From contig QQUJ01000016.1 of assembly GCA_008501635.1 (NCBI GenBank), positions 62,001 through 126,000 on the forward strand: DNA of 64,000 bases. The letters are read 5' to 3'. Position 1 is the first letter of the stretch. The number at the start of each line of letters is the position of its first letter. The notes beneath the pieces were generated by a model, which did no database searches, had not been told where the DNA came from, and worked only from the letters and a program-made list of their open reading frames with translations. Positions 53,776 through 63,507 of this stretch are shown here, piece after piece. Made by a program: the position numbers and the translations under genes. The stretch is from Pseudomonadota bacterium (GTDB lineage Bacteria > Pseudomonadota > Gammaproteobacteria > QQUJ01).

Positions 53776-54423
53776 TCAGGCAACGAAATCAAAGGGATGC
53801 AACGGCAAGGCCGCGGGTTCGCGCCATTTGTGTTCGTTGCGCGACCAGCCCCAACCGCCGAGCGCCGCGCCGCATGCTGCGACATAGTGGTCGGTGGGTG
53901 CGCTTTGCGCGCTGACACCGGCGAGGCCCTGCCCCTCCAGCCACGCGAGCAGTTCTCCGCGGACGCCCGCGTCGCGTTTCATCACCATCAGCGCCTCGGG
54001 CGGGGCGCCGCGCAGCATCATCGCGGCCGCGGGATGCACCTCGGCCACCCGCGCCTTCTCCCGTCCCACTTCCACGATCCCGCGCGCCACGCCCATGCCG
54101 CGCAGGGTGAGATAGGCCATGCGCGTCATGGTCGGCGTCATCACCGATCCCGATGCGAGACCGTGTCGGGTCAGCAGTTTGCGCAGCGCTTTGTCCCCCG
54201 GACGATCGCCGCCGCCGGGATTGTAGGAGAGCGGTGCATCGATGCCCACCACAAAAGCATCATCGGCCGCGTAGCGCGCGATCAGCCTGAAGATCTCCGC
54301 ATCGCCCACGCCGTTGCACACCTCCTCCAGCGCCAGTTCGCGCGCATCGCCGCGCAGCACCACCACCACGGTGTCCGCGACGTTGGTGGGGCCGGAGAGA
54401 TCGATACCGATAACGACTGGCAT
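53776..54423 (-). CDS. DUF429 family protein
   Basis: 215 residues. The N-terminal VVIGIDLSGPTNVADT and FVVGIDAPLSYNPGGGDRPG, and the later APTDHYVAACGAALGGWGW, match the DUF429 family, a predicted RNase H-like fold with acidic residues at the strand ends. The function is unproven; nuclease activity has been suggested from the fold. It is 45 bp downstream of the AddA-like gene on the same strand and is probably part of that transcript. Confidence 0.85.
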   Translation of the reverse strand: MPVVIGIDLSGPTNVADTVVVVLRGDARELALEEVCNGVGDAEIFRLIARYAADDAFVVGIDAPLSYNPGGGDRPGDKALRKLLTRHGLASGSVMTPTMTRMAYLTLRGMGVARGIVEVGREKARVAEVHPAAAMMLRGAPPEALMVMKRDAGVRGELLAWLEGQGLAGVSAQSAPTDHYVAACGAALGGWGWSRNEHKWREPAALPLHPFDFVA

Positions 54424-54468
54424 AATGGGTTCCGTTGCGGGTTACGGCCTGTCAACGCCGCTTCAGGC

Positions 54469-57400
54469 TCAGGGTTCGAAGGGCCACTCGCGCCACCCGC
54501 CCAACAGCGGAAAGTAGAGCCCGAGGCGAATGGGGCGCTGCTCGCGCGCAGCGAGCAGCCGCGCATAGCGTTCGAGCTGCGGGCGATAGCGCATCTGTTC
54601 GGTGTCGAGAAATCCCTCGCGATCCTGCCCCAAGTGGGTGCCGGTCTTGTAGTCGATGATCCAGCGGGTACCCTTTTCGTCGATAAAGCTACGATCCAGC
54701 ACCACATGCACCACCTGGTCGCGATCGACACCTGCCAGCGGCCATTCGACGACTGCCTCGCTGTGGTGTCCATCGAGTATCCACCGACCGCGCTCATCGG
54801 CCAGACAACGCGACAGTGCCTCACTGACGCTGGCCCCCGCCTGCGCACGTTCATCGCGCGCCACACCCTGTCGCGCCAACTCGCGAGTGATCATCCTGCC
54901 AAGCCCCGCGATGCGCGCTGCCGGCCATGCCTCCAGACCGTCACGCCCGATGCGCTGCAGATAGTGGTGAACGACCACACCGACGCAGCGCACCGTGTCC
55001 CCCGCCCATTCAAACTCGACATCGCCCTCCTCCGTGGCAATCGGCACAGGAAACACGGCGATGCCGGTCGCAGGCGGGGGCGACGGGCACTGCCATGCCA
55101 ACGCCAGGCGCCGCAGCGGCTGATCGCCATTCACCGCCGCAGCGGACGGCAGGGCGGCGGCGCCCGCTCCGGCATCGAGCCGCGCCTGAAAGATCTGCCG
55201 TACCGCCGGCCACAATTGTTCCAGCAGTGATCCGGCCTCAGGCCGCCCCAGTTGCACCTCACCCCCGTTCTCGCGCAGCGGGCAGTGCCCCAGCAGGTGC
55301 AAGCGCTCGCGGGCGCGGGTCCCGGCCACGTAGAGTAACCGGGCATCCTCGTTACGGGCCCGCTCGCCATCGAGCCGCTTCAGTGTGCGTGAGATGGCAT
55401 CGGGCTCTTCGTGGCGCGCGCGTATCGGTGCCAACAGCAGATCGTCCTGTGCGTTGTCCCGCGCTACCTCCAGCCACCGCATCAGCGGTTCCGTACCCGC
55501 GTTGGGACGGCGCCCAAGCCCGGGCACAATCACCGTGTCGAACTCCAGACCCTTGGCCTTGTGGATGGTCATCACCTGCAGGCCAGCGTTGGCCTGGCTA
55601 TCCGGGGCGGCGAAGAGCTGCTCCACGCGTTCGGCCAGCGCTACCAATCCGGGGAGATCAGCGCCCACCTCCAGCGCCTCCAGCAAATCCAGATAAGCCT
55701 CTGCATCCGCCAGGTCGCTGGGCGCAGCGACGGTCGCCGGTCCGCCGAGCACCAGCCAGACACCCTCCACCCAGCGCCGCAACGGGCGGCTGCGACGTTC
55801 GGCCAACGCCGGTGCTACGGCCGTGCAAAGACGCGCCAACCGCTGCCGACCCTCGTCGCTGAGGTCCGCCCGCACCTCGCTATCGTTGATGCGCTGCCAC
55901 AGTATCGAGCGTGGATTCTCACCCGCCACCCGTGTGAGATCCGCCAACGTCAGGCCGCACCAGGGGGCACGCAGCAGCGCCAGCCAGGCGATGCGATCAG
56001 CGGGGTGCAGCAGCGCGTGGGTCAGCGAGAGCAGATCGCGCACCACCGGCCGTTCGCCCAGCTTTTCGATCTCCACCGCCTGATAACGCAACCCCGCCTG
56101 GCGCAGCGTCGGCAGGATGAGCGCCAGATGGGTACGGCTGCGGACCAGAATCGCCAACGTGCCTTCGGGGCGCTGGGCACGTGTTTCGGCGACGAGCTCG
56201 ACGACGCGCGCCGCCTCGGCACCGGGATCGCGCCCCAACTGCGCATGAACCTGCACTGCCTGATCTCCCTGGGGTTTTCGAAACGCCTGCGCCGGGCTGT
56301 AGGTCACGCCACCGCGCAACAGATCTTCCTGCGCCGGAAAGAGCTGGGGGAAGACTTCGTTGGCCCACGCCACCACGCCGGCCTGGGAGCGGAAATTGAC
56401 GCTGAGCGTGAGCGGTTCGAGACGCACGCCGGCCAGCCCCGCCTGGCGCGCGCGCAGATAGAGCCCGACCTCCGCTTCGCGAAAACGGTAGATCGATTGC
56501 ATCGGATCGCCGACCACGAACAGTGTCCGCCCGTCGTCGCGCTCCCAGCCGGCGGTCAGGCGCGCCAGCAGATCGTACTGGCGCAGCGAGGTGTCCTGGA
56601 ACTCATCCACCAGGATGTGGCGGATGCGGTAATCGAGCGCCAGGGCGAGATCGGTCGGCGCCTCCGATTCACCCAGGGCCCGGGTAGCGGCCATGGCGAG
56701 TTGCGCGAAGTCGATGCTGCCCTGCTCCTGAAACACCAGATCAAGCTGCGCCACGGCCATCGGCAGCAGGGTCAGCAGCGCATCGAGCGCTGCCCACTGG
56801 CGCGGGTCATAGCGGGGCGGCGGCAGTTCGCGCACCTGGTGCAGCAGTTCGGCCAGGGCGGCATCATCGCGCAGCCCTTCGAGCGCCGCCTTGAAACGCG
56901 CCTTGAAATTCTGGCGCCGCGTCTTCTCCTCCCCCCTGGCGCCGCTCGGGGCCGGAAATCCGATCGCTTCGTTGGCCTGAGCCCGCCAGCTGCCGTCCCG
57001 GGTCAGCACCAGTTCGGCAAGCCCCTGCCAGAGGGGAAGTCGATCGGCCAGCGCTTCCGGCCAGCCCCCCGCTTCGCTCCAGGCGCGGATGGGCGAGTCG
57101 CGGCCTGTGGCCGCCAATTGGCCGCTGGCGTAGCGGGCCAGCCCCAGCAGTTCATCGCTATGGCGAGCGGGCAGCCGCTCCGCGAAAGAGCCGATACGCT
57201 CCTCGACAATGTGGCTCAACGCGGCCTCCAACGCCGCGCGCTGCACCGACGCGCTGTTGCGATCGGCCACCAGGCGCAGCCAGTGATCGCGGCGCGCCAG
57301 CATGTCGGCGAGCAGACTCTCCAGATAGGGGAAGTCGTTATCCAGGTGGCGGGCCAGCTGCGCCACGGCCCCACCCCACGGCTCCCCCGAATCGAGCAGC

Positions 57401-57882
57401 GCCAAGGTCGCCCGTGCCGCCTCCCGATAGAGATCCTGCGCCTGCTCGACGATGGCGGGCGGTGCGCCGAAACCGGCCGCCAGCGGCAGCTGGCGGGTCA
57501 GCTCGGCGCAGAAGGAGTCGATGGTCTGCATCCGCAATCGCCCCGGGTGCGCCTCCAACTCCCAGCCCTGAGCCGCGTCGCGCGCCAGCGCCGCCTGCGC
57601 CAACTGCCAGGTGCGGTGTGCGTGCGGGTCGGCCGGTTCGGGATCACGGGCCCGATGCAGTGCCGCCAGCACGCGTTCGCGCATCTCGCCCGCGGCCTTG
57701 CGGGTGAAGGTGATGGCGAGGATCTCCTCGGGGCGCTCGACGGTTGCCAGCAGCGCCAGGTAACGCTGAATCAGCAGCCCGGTCTTGCCGGAGCCGGCCG
57801 GCGCCTGGACGATGAACGAAGCGTCGGGGGCCAATGCCCGATCGCGCTGTGCCTGATCGGCCACGTCGGGCCGTTCACTCAT
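54469..57882 (-). CDS. AddA/RecB-like UvrD-family helicase-nuclease
   Basis: 1137 residues. Superfamily 1A helicase motifs are in order: Walker A APAGSGKTGLLIQRY (about residue 27), ITFTRKAAGEMRERV, motif II LVDEFQDTSLRQYDLL, motif III FVVGDPMQSIYRFREAE, motif V TIHKAKGLEFDTVIVPGLG and motif VI YVAGTRARERLHLLG. The C-terminal nuclease domain has DEKGTRWIIDYKTGTH, the PD-(D/E)XK core. With the following AddB-like protein it probably processes double-strand DNA ends for recombination, in place of or beside RecBCD. The start overlaps the upstream gene by 8 bp, giving translational coupling. Confidence 0.92.
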   Translation of the reverse strand: MSERPDVADQAQRDRALAPDASFIVQAPAGSGKTGLLIQRYLALLATVERPEEILAITFTRKAAGEMRERVLAALHRARDPEPADPHAHRTWQLAQAALARDAAQGWELEAHPGRLRMQTIDSFCAELTRQLPLAAGFGAPPAIVEQAQDLYREAARATLALLDSGEPWGGAVAQLARHLDNDFPYLESLLADMLARRDHWLRLVADRNSASVQRAALEAALSHIVEERIGSFAERLPARHSDELLGLARYASGQLAATGRDSPIRAWSEAGGWPEALADRLPLWQGLAELVLTRDGSWRAQANEAIGFPAPSGARGEEKTRRQNFKARFKAALEGLRDDAALAELLHQVRELPPPRYDPRQWAALDALLTLLPMAVAQLDLVFQEQGSIDFAQLAMAATRALGESEAPTDLALALDYRIRHILVDEFQDTSLRQYDLLARLTAGWERDDGRTLFVVGDPMQSIYRFREAEVGLYLRARQAGLAGVRLEPLTLSVNFRSQAGVVAWANEVFPQLFPAQEDLLRGGVTYSPAQAFRKPQGDQAVQVHAQLGRDPGAEAARVVELVAETRAQRPEGTLAILVRSRTHLALILPTLRQAGLRYQAVEIEKLGERPVVRDLLSLTHALLHPADRIAWLALLRAPWCGLTLADLTRVAGENPRSILWQRINDSEVRADLSDEGRQRLARLCTAVAPALAERRSRPLRRWVEGVWLVLGGPATVAAPSDLADAEAYLDLLEALEVGADLPGLVALAERVEQLFAAPDSQANAGLQVMTIHKAKGLEFDTVIVPGLGRRPNAGTEPLMRWLEVARDNAQDDLLLAPIRARHEEPDAISRTLKRLDGERARNEDARLLYVAGTRARERLHLLGHCPLRENGGEVQLGRPEAGSLLEQLWPAVRQIFQARLDAGAGAAALPSAAAVNGDQPLRRLALAWQCPSPPPATGIAVFPVPIATEEGDVEFEWAGDTVRCVGVVVHHYLQRIGRDGLEAWPAARIAGLGRMITRELARQGVARDERAQAGASVSEALSRCLADERGRWILDGHHSEAVVEWPLAGVDRDQVVHVVLDRSFIDEKGTRWIIDYKTGTHLGQDREGFLDTEQMRYRPQLERYARLLAAREQRPIRLGLYFPLLGGWREWPFEP

Positions 57883-60544
57883 CGGTCTCACCCCCGTCCA
57901 GCGCCTCGGCCTCGACCCCGGTGACGATGCGACACAGCCCGGGCAGCTCGCAGTAGCGACAGGTCTGCAACCCGCGTTTGGGATCGACACGCGCATCGCC
58001 GGCGCGGAAGGCCTCGGCGAGTGTCGTCAGTGTTGCTGTCCATTCGGCCAGCAATTGCCCCCAGGTCCACTCCGGGCTGAGCCCGCGCGGCCGCATCTCC
58101 AGTTGCGGCAGCAAATCGTCTTCGCTGGCCAGGCCACGGAACCGCGACTGGCCGGCGCGCACCTCGGCGTAGGCCAGCGCTGCGGGAACCGCACCGTCGG
58201 AGACCGCATAGAGCGGTAGCTGCGGTTCGTCGGGGCGTGCGCCGAACCAGCGCTGCACCGAGGTCTGGCCGCTCTTGTAGTCGATGATGACGTGGCGGCC
58301 GTCGCCGAGTCGGTCAATACGATCGATGCGTGCCTGAATCTGCAGCCCACCGAGGGTGATCTCGCGTTTTTCCTCCGGCGCAATGACAGCAAAGGGTGCG
58401 CGTTGCGCCTCCAGTTCCAACCAGCTCGTCAACAGATCGGTCAGCCGGGCGCGCTCGATGGCGGTAAAACGCTCGGTGAAGGTAGCCGGACGCAAGCGCG
58501 CCTCCTCCGCCAGCGCCTTGTCCACGGCAGCCCCGGCCTGTTCGTGCCGCTGCTTCTCATCAAGCTTGGCGAGGGTCTGACTGTCTCCCAATCGCGCCCA
58601 GAGCGCCTCCAACGCGGCATGGAGCAGTGAGCCGCGGGTGGCCGCATCCAACCCCGGATGCGGGGCGCCCAGCGGCTCTGCACCCAGCCGAAAGCGGGCA
58701 AAGGCACGGAAGGGGCAGGCGGCCTGCTCGCGGAACAGCGCCGCACCGCCACGCACCCGCTCGCCCGCGGGCAACGCCGGGGCCCGCGGGTCATCCAAGG
58801 TCTCGAGGCTGGCACTTTGCTGGATGAGCCGGGCGTAGGACAGCTCCCCGTCCCCGCCGGACCCCTGGGTATCGGCGACGGGTAGCGAGGCAATCAGTGG
58901 GCTGGGACGCAGCTGTCGATCAGCCTCCTGCATCGGCCAACTGACGGTTACGGCGGGCGCGGCCGCCAGCAGACGTTGCGTAAGACGTCGCGCGAAGAGC
59001 AGCTCACGCTCGGCGGAGCTGTGGGGCATTGCACAACGGCGCTGCATCGACATGGGTAAAAACGGATTGGGCCGCGGCGTCGGCGGCCACACCTCATCGT
59101 GCAGCCCGAGCAACCATAGGTGATCGAACCGCAGGCCCGCCGCCTCCAACAGTCCCAGCACCTGGATCGGCAGATCCGCGGAGCGCGGCTGGAACAGCGT
59201 TTCCGCCGCGATCTGGCGCAACCGCCCCAGCGCCTGCTGCAGGGTGAGCGGCGTACCGAGCTCATCCAGCGTGGCAAGCTGGCCCAGCACGCCGCGCCAG
59301 GCCTCGACGGTCTGAAACTCCGCGCTGTCCAGAGCCCGCCCCTGGGGCCATCCGCCGCGGCGCAGCAATTCAGCGCAGTCCCGCGACCAGGCCGCGGGAC
59401 TCTGACGGGCGGGCAGCTCGCGACAATGGATCCACCAGGCTTCGAGCTGCGCGGCGAGCAGCGGGCAGGCGTGGCGCTCGTCGCGGGCATGAAACAACAG
59501 CGTGGTGACGCGGTAGCGCGGCTCGCCAATCTCGCGCAGCCGTGCATCGAGCCGCGCGCGCGGCCCCGATTCGCTGTCGCCCCCCATCAGATAGGGCGAG
59601 CGCAGCAGCACACCGATCCGTTCGGTATCGAGACCCTCGCGGGTCGCGCCCCATTCGAGCAGGGTCAGCGCATCCTCCACCACCGAGTACTCAGCGAGAC
59701 GCCGCCCCAGGCTGATGTTGAAGAGGGACGCTTCGCCACTCCCAGGCAGCACCGCGGCTGGCGTCAGACAATCCTGCAAAGTTCTTGCTATGGGCTCGCG
59801 CAGCGCGGCGAGATCGGGAACGACAATACCGATACGTGCCTGCGGTTCATCGCTGTGCAGGGTTCGCGCCCACCGGGCGGCGTGACGCAGTTCATCGGTG
59901 GTGTCGCGACAGGCGATGCGTCGGGCAACAATCGGGGTCTCTGCCGAGGTCTCTTCGATGACGGGGCAGCCGCGCTCCGCGCCGGCATCGAGCAGGCGCC
60001 GCTGGATCGGTGCCAACTCATCAAAGCCGGTCAACATCAGGGTCGTGGGCAGCGGCCACTCGTGGCTGCGCTTCAGCAACGCCGCTGCCAGGCCCGCCCG
60101 ATCCAGCCAGCCACCCTCCCGGCACAAGTGCTGGAATCGTTGCGCCCAGCCGACAAAGGCGCGCACCTCGTCGCTCATCAGATCACCACTCGCCGGCAGG
60201 TGCTGCTGATAGCTGTTCAGCAGCTGCCACGCCTCCTGGGCGCGCCGCGCGGCCGGTGCCGGCTGGAGCAGTCGTTCGCCCAGCGGCGACTCCCGGATGA
60301 CCCTCTCCCAAAGCAGCCGTTCCTGCAACGCGGTGAGCAGCAGCGGCGCAGCCTCGTCCACCAGGGTCACTTCGCCCCACAGGCGCTGCAGCCACGCCTC
60401 CCAGGGCAGGATATCGGGGCTTTCCCACACGCAGTTTGCCACCCGCTGTTGCCGATCGTGGCTGGCACGCAGCTGCGCCGCCTGACGCTGATTGGCGGTG
60501 AGCAGGGTGGTGCCGGGTGTGAGTTGTCGGAGCAGGCGATCCAT
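57875..60544 (-). CDS. AddB-like PD-(D/E)XK nuclease / DNA repair protein
   Basis: 889 residues. The N-terminal region is a degenerate helicase-like part (LLTANQRQAAQLRASHDRQQ). The C-terminal nuclease core is RHVIIDYKSGQTSVQRWFGA. The four iron-sulfur cysteines of AddB-type nucleases are suggested by CPFRAFARFRL and the terminal CRYCELPGLCRI. It matches the group annotated as probable DNA repair protein that is always encoded next to an AddA-like helicase, and the two genes overlap here. Canonical Walker A is absent, as in AddB variants. It is the first gene of the addB-addA-DUF429 transcript. Confidence 0.88.
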   Translation of the reverse strand: MDRLLRQLTPGTTLLTANQRQAAQLRASHDRQQRVANCVWESPDILPWEAWLQRLWGEVTLVDEAAPLLLTALQERLLWERVIRESPLGERLLQPAPAARRAQEAWQLLNSYQQHLPASGDLMSDEVRAFVGWAQRFQHLCREGGWLDRAGLAAALLKRSHEWPLPTTLMLTGFDELAPIQRRLLDAGAERGCPVIEETSAETPIVARRIACRDTTDELRHAARWARTLHSDEPQARIGIVVPDLAALREPIARTLQDCLTPAAVLPGSGEASLFNISLGRRLAEYSVVEDALTLLEWGATREGLDTERIGVLLRSPYLMGGDSESGPRARLDARLREIGEPRYRVTTLLFHARDERHACPLLAAQLEAWWIHCRELPARQSPAAWSRDCAELLRRGGWPQGRALDSAEFQTVEAWRGVLGQLATLDELGTPLTLQQALGRLRQIAAETLFQPRSADLPIQVLGLLEAAGLRFDHLWLLGLHDEVWPPTPRPNPFLPMSMQRRCAMPHSSAERELLFARRLTQRLLAAAPAVTVSWPMQEADRQLRPSPLIASLPVADTQGSGGDGELSYARLIQQSASLETLDDPRAPALPAGERVRGGAALFREQAACPFRAFARFRLGAEPLGAPHPGLDAATRGSLLHAALEALWARLGDSQTLAKLDEKQRHEQAGAAVDKALAEEARLRPATFTERFTAIERARLTDLLTSWLELEAQRAPFAVIAPEEKREITLGGLQIQARIDRIDRLGDGRHVIIDYKSGQTSVQRWFGARPDEPQLPLYAVSDGAVPAALAYAEVRAGQSRFRGLASEDDLLPQLEMRPRGLSPEWTWGQLLAEWTATLTTLAEAFRAGDARVDPKRGLQTCRYCELPGLCRIVTGVEAEALDGGETDE

Positions 60545-60602
60545 GCAGCAAGTCGCGATAGCAGGGCAGCGCGTAGTATTGCATAGAACCTTTTAAGACA
60601 GC

Positions 60603-60660
60603 GCCCCGCCCGGGACAGCGGCGATTACTCTCGCCAAGGCGCCAAGCGCGCAACCAACAC
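60603..60660. repeat. Second copy-like fragment of the CTTGGCGAGA dispersed repeat
   Basis: TTACTCTCGCCAAGGCGCCAAG at about 60626-60646 resembles the right end of the element at 9157-9290 read on the opposite strand (TTTCTCGCCAAGACGCAAAG). Only one end is seen. It lies in the 246-bp gap between the AddB-like and thioesterase genes, which holds no other recognisable feature. Confidence 0.4.
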
Positions 60661-60790
60661 CACCCCGATCATGACGTGCTGCACGACTTCACGAAAAAAA
60701 CCTTGGTGCATGATCAACACGATGGTGGATACCGTTGGCATTTTGACGGAAGATTGGGCGCCGTTACGCAAGCGATCTGGAAAGGTTCCG

Positions 60791-61201
60791 ATGAGTCAGC
60801 AGAAAAAGCCGGTATTCAGCATGGAGATGGACGTGCGCTGGGGCGACATGGACGCCATGGGCCATGTCAACAACACCGTCTACTTTCGCTACATGGAGCA
60901 GGCACGGGTGAGCTGGCTGGAGTCGCTGCACGGCAGTATCACCGACCTGACCACCGGACCCGTCATCGTCAACGCCCGTTGCACCTTTCTTGTCCCCATC
61001 CTCTACCCCGAGCGTATCGTCGTGGAGGTCGCCTGCGGTCCCCCGGGCCGCAGCAGCTTCGACACCTATTACGAAATCCGCCCCGCCGGCAAACCGGAGC
61101 CGCTCTATGCCGAGGGCCAATCAAAGGTGGTGTGGATCGGACATGCAGCCGGGCGCTCGGTCCCGGTCCCCGATGCCATCCGTGCACTGATCGAGACCTG
61201 A
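60791..61201 (+). CDS. Acyl-CoA thioesterase (4HBT/YbgC type, hotdog fold)
   Basis: 136 residues from the ATG at 60791, which has GGAAAGG upstream. The active-site block VRWGDMDAMGHVNNTVYFRY is the standard D-x-D-x-x-G-H-V-N-N signature of the YbgC/FadM-like group. The second block YPERIVVEVACGPPGRSSFD follows. It hydrolyses acyl-CoA in the cytoplasm, with no substrate assigned. It is monocistronic, divergent from the AddAB-like operon and convergent with the lipoprotein gene. Confidence 0.9.
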   Translation: MSQQKKPVFSMEMDVRWGDMDAMGHVNNTVYFRYMEQARVSWLESLHGSITDLTTGPVIVNARCTFLVPILYPERIVVEVACGPPGRSSFDTYYEIRPAGKPEPLYAEGQSKVVWIGHAAGRSVPVPDAIRALIET

Positions 61202-61297
61202 TTCGGCGATTGATACGGTGATGGAACACCCCGCCCTCGCGTTGACGCTGGTAGCACCCGACAAACCGGCTGACGAACCGGCCAACGACCAGTCCGC

Positions 61298-61624
61298 CTA
61301 GCGCGTCGGGCAGATATAAACCCCGAAGACCTGACGCCCGTCGCTCGGCTCCGATTCGGCCGACACCACGTTGCCGCCCATCTTGCCCCCCTCGTTGCGG
61401 GCCAGGGTAATCAATTCCAACTTAACCTTTTGCGCGCCTCGCGCAATGCCACCCACGGTATGGGCCGTCGTTACGGTCACCTTGCCTTTGCGTTCACAGT
61501 TGACCACATCAGCCTGAGGAAAAACCTGCACATCGCTGCCGCTGGAGTCCAGCGGCACCCAGGTGCAGCCGTTAAGCAGGGCGCTGAAACCCATGCCCGC
61601 AATGACCAACTTAGTCTTTTTCAT
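61298..61624 (-). CDS. DUF4156 lipoprotein
   Basis: 108 residues from the ATG at 61624; an ATG at 61636 is possible. The N-terminus is a lipoprotein signal peptide ending in the lipobox ALLNGC, so the Cys is lipidated. The mature domain with CTWVPLDSSGSDVQVF, KVKLELITLARNEGGKMGGN and DGRQVFGVYICP is typical of DUF4156. Function unknown; it is expected at the outer membrane or inner membrane, facing the periplasm. Confidence 0.85.
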   Translation of the reverse strand: MKKTKLVIAGMGFSALLNGCTWVPLDSSGSDVQVFPQADVVNCERKGKVTVTTAHTVGGIARGAQKVKLELITLARNEGGKMGGNVVSAESEPSDGRQVFGVYICPTR

Positions 61625-61713
61625 GATCGTCACCATTCCCTTCCTGCCTGTGGTTCGTTCCACCTGTCACCTACCGCCTTCGGGTTCGCTGCACAATTCC
61701 GGGGATAGATCCG

Positions 61714-63507
61714 CTACGAGGCTTCGAGTTCCTCCAGCCGCTGCGCCATGGCAGCGGTATCCCGACGCCGGGTGCGTAGCGCATAGTACAGGGCTCCCGG
61801 CACCAGCAACAGATTGATAACCCCGAAGCCGAGCCACCAGCGGCCTTCGATTCCATCGGCCATCACCGGACGCGGCGCCGGAACAGAGATGGGCGCCGGC
61901 TCGCTGACAGCCACCGGTTCGGGTTCAGGTGGCGGTGGCGGCGATACCTCCGGCTCAACGACCGCATCGACGGACACGGGCGGCAGGTGGATCAGGAGAC
62001 CGCGCCCGTCTGCGGAGATCCCCGCAACCGCCACCTGCGCCTGGTAGGCACCGGGCTGTGCAGGTGCGAACAGCAGCGACTGGCTACCCCCGACCGGCAG
62101 GCGTGTCTCCGATCCGTGACGCGCGGCACCCGGTCCGGTCCAGAGCACCGTCAGGCCAAGCTCATCAGAAGCGAAATCGGCGCTGCTCGCCTGCAGGGTG
62201 ATACGCCCCGCCTTGCCGACCCAGGAGGGACCCTCCCAGCGTGCGCTGAACGGACTCGGCGCCAGCGTCACCAGACGACGCGCGCTACGATGGAAGGTCG
62301 GCCCCTCGGCGACGAAGAGTATGCTGGAAAGCCCGGTCCGCCCGGCAAAACGCCCGTTCCCCTGAAAGTTGCCCGGATCGTCCGTGGGCTGCAGCGGCCA
62401 AAAGCTGGTTGCATCCTGTTCATGCTCGATCACTGCCTGCGTCTTCAGCAGCTGCAGAACGCCTGTGTCTTCAATAGGGGTCTCGCCGTCGACGAGTCGC
62501 GCCCGCAGTGTGAGCTCTTCCCCGGCGAAAAGAGTGTCCGGCAGCGCCTCGGGAAGCAGCTGCAAACGGCTGATTATGAAGACCCGGTTGTCCGGGTGCG
62601 GCTCGGTGAGTATCTGCCAGCGGCCCTCCTGAGGGTCGGGTACCGTGATCACCGCATACGGATTCTCCTCGAACCAGCGCACCGCCCTGGGGCGCGAATC
62701 ACGGGTCATCTCGGACCCCGCCGGGTCGCGCAGGGCGACCCGTCCGCCGTCGTTGCGGAACACCACGATATTCAGTTCATCGATCGCGGCGTCCACCTCA
62801 AAGCCTCCTTCGACAATGGGCAGCGTATTTACCTCGGTACTCTGCTCGAGGATGTTCATGAAAATCCGGTGCAGATCGTCGGCACGACGCGCGGTCTGGT
62901 GCAGCCCGCCCGTCTCGCGTGCCAGCGTCTCCAAGAGCTCCTGATCCGCATTGTCTGAGAGCCCCACCGGATAGAGGGTTACGCCGGCAGCAATCAGAGC
63001 AGGCAGGCGCACGCCAAGAATCTGCGCGCGCGCCCTGCCGTTGAGCTCGGGGTTCTTATCGATATCGACATGCCCGTCGGTAAGCAGAATGAGACTGCGC
63101 CGCTGTCCCTCCGCCGGCCCTTCCCAGCCGCGCGTCGCTCGCTGCAGGGCTTGCCCGATGTCGGTGAACAAGGCGACGGAGCTGATCTTCGCCGCCTCGA
63201 TGCGTGCCAGATCTTTCCATTTTTTTGTCACCTCCCCATGCGCGACGAGCATGTTGACCCATTGCCCGAAGGTCCAGACTCCGGCCTCGGTGTCCGGGGG
63301 CAGCAGTTCGCTCAGCAGCCGCAACGCCGGAACCCGCAGGTTCAGCGGGTCAGTCTGCTTCATGCTGCCGGAGATATCGATGACCACCCGCAGATCGTGA
63401 GCGGCTGCTGCGGTCGCCTCGGCAAGTGGCAGGCAAAGCACCGCGGCCAGCAGCAACCTGGCCGCAAACCTGGCGCAAACAGGGTGGTTTTGACCATGTC
63501 GAATCAT
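61714..63507 (-). CDS. VWA-domain membrane protein, secreted N-terminal part
   Basis: 597 residues. A signal peptide (LLLAAVLCLPLAEATAAA) is followed by a VWA domain with a good MIDAS (LRVVIDISGSMKQTDP). Two or three beta-sandwich-like parts without clear family follow, including EELTLRARLVDGETPIEDTG. A Pro/Glu-rich linker (about residues 520-550) leads to a single C-terminal membrane helix (WLGFGVINLLLVPGALYYA). The layout resembles the TIGR03503-type group of unknown role. Large periplasmic VWA with a cytoplasmic tail fits a scaffold. Its start overlaps the stop of the upstream coiled-coil gene by 4 bp. Confidence 0.85.
   Translation of the reverse strand: MIRHGQNHPVCARFAARLLLAAVLCLPLAEATAAAAHDLRVVIDISGSMKQTDPLNLRVPALRLLSELLPPDTEAGVWTFGQWVNMLVAHGEVTKKWKDLARIEAAKISSVALFTDIGQALQRATRGWEGPAEGQRRSLILLTDGHVDIDKNPELNGRARAQILGVRLPALIAAGVTLYPVGLSDNADQELLETLARETGGLHQTARRADDLHRIFMNILEQSTEVNTLPIVEGGFEVDAAIDELNIVVFRNDGGRVALRDPAGSEMTRDSRPRAVRWFEENPYAVITVPDPQEGRWQILTEPHPDNRVFIISRLQLLPEALPDTLFAGEELTLRARLVDGETPIEDTGVLQLLKTQAVIEHEQDATSFWPLQPTDDPGNFQGNGRFAGRTGLSSILFVAEGPTFHRSARRLVTLAPSPFSARWEGPSWVGKAGRITLQASSADFASDELGLTVLWTGPGAARHGSETRLPVGGSQSLLFAPAQPGAYQAQVAVAGISADGRGLLIHLPPVSVDAVVEPEVSPPPPPEPEPVAVSEPAPISVPAPRPVMADGIEGRWWLGFGVINLLLVPGALYYALRTRRRDTAAMAQRLEELEAS

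Noticed and set aside
55411-57924. 837-codon plus-strand open frame
   Set aside because: It lies antisense to the AddA-like helicase gene, which has all its helicase and nuclease motifs. The plus-strand translation is Arg/Gln/His-rich without domains, typical of a high-GC shadow frame.
59120-60586. 488-codon plus-strand open frame
   Set aside because: It is antisense to the AddB-like nuclease gene, which has family motifs and a start and stop that fit its neighbours.
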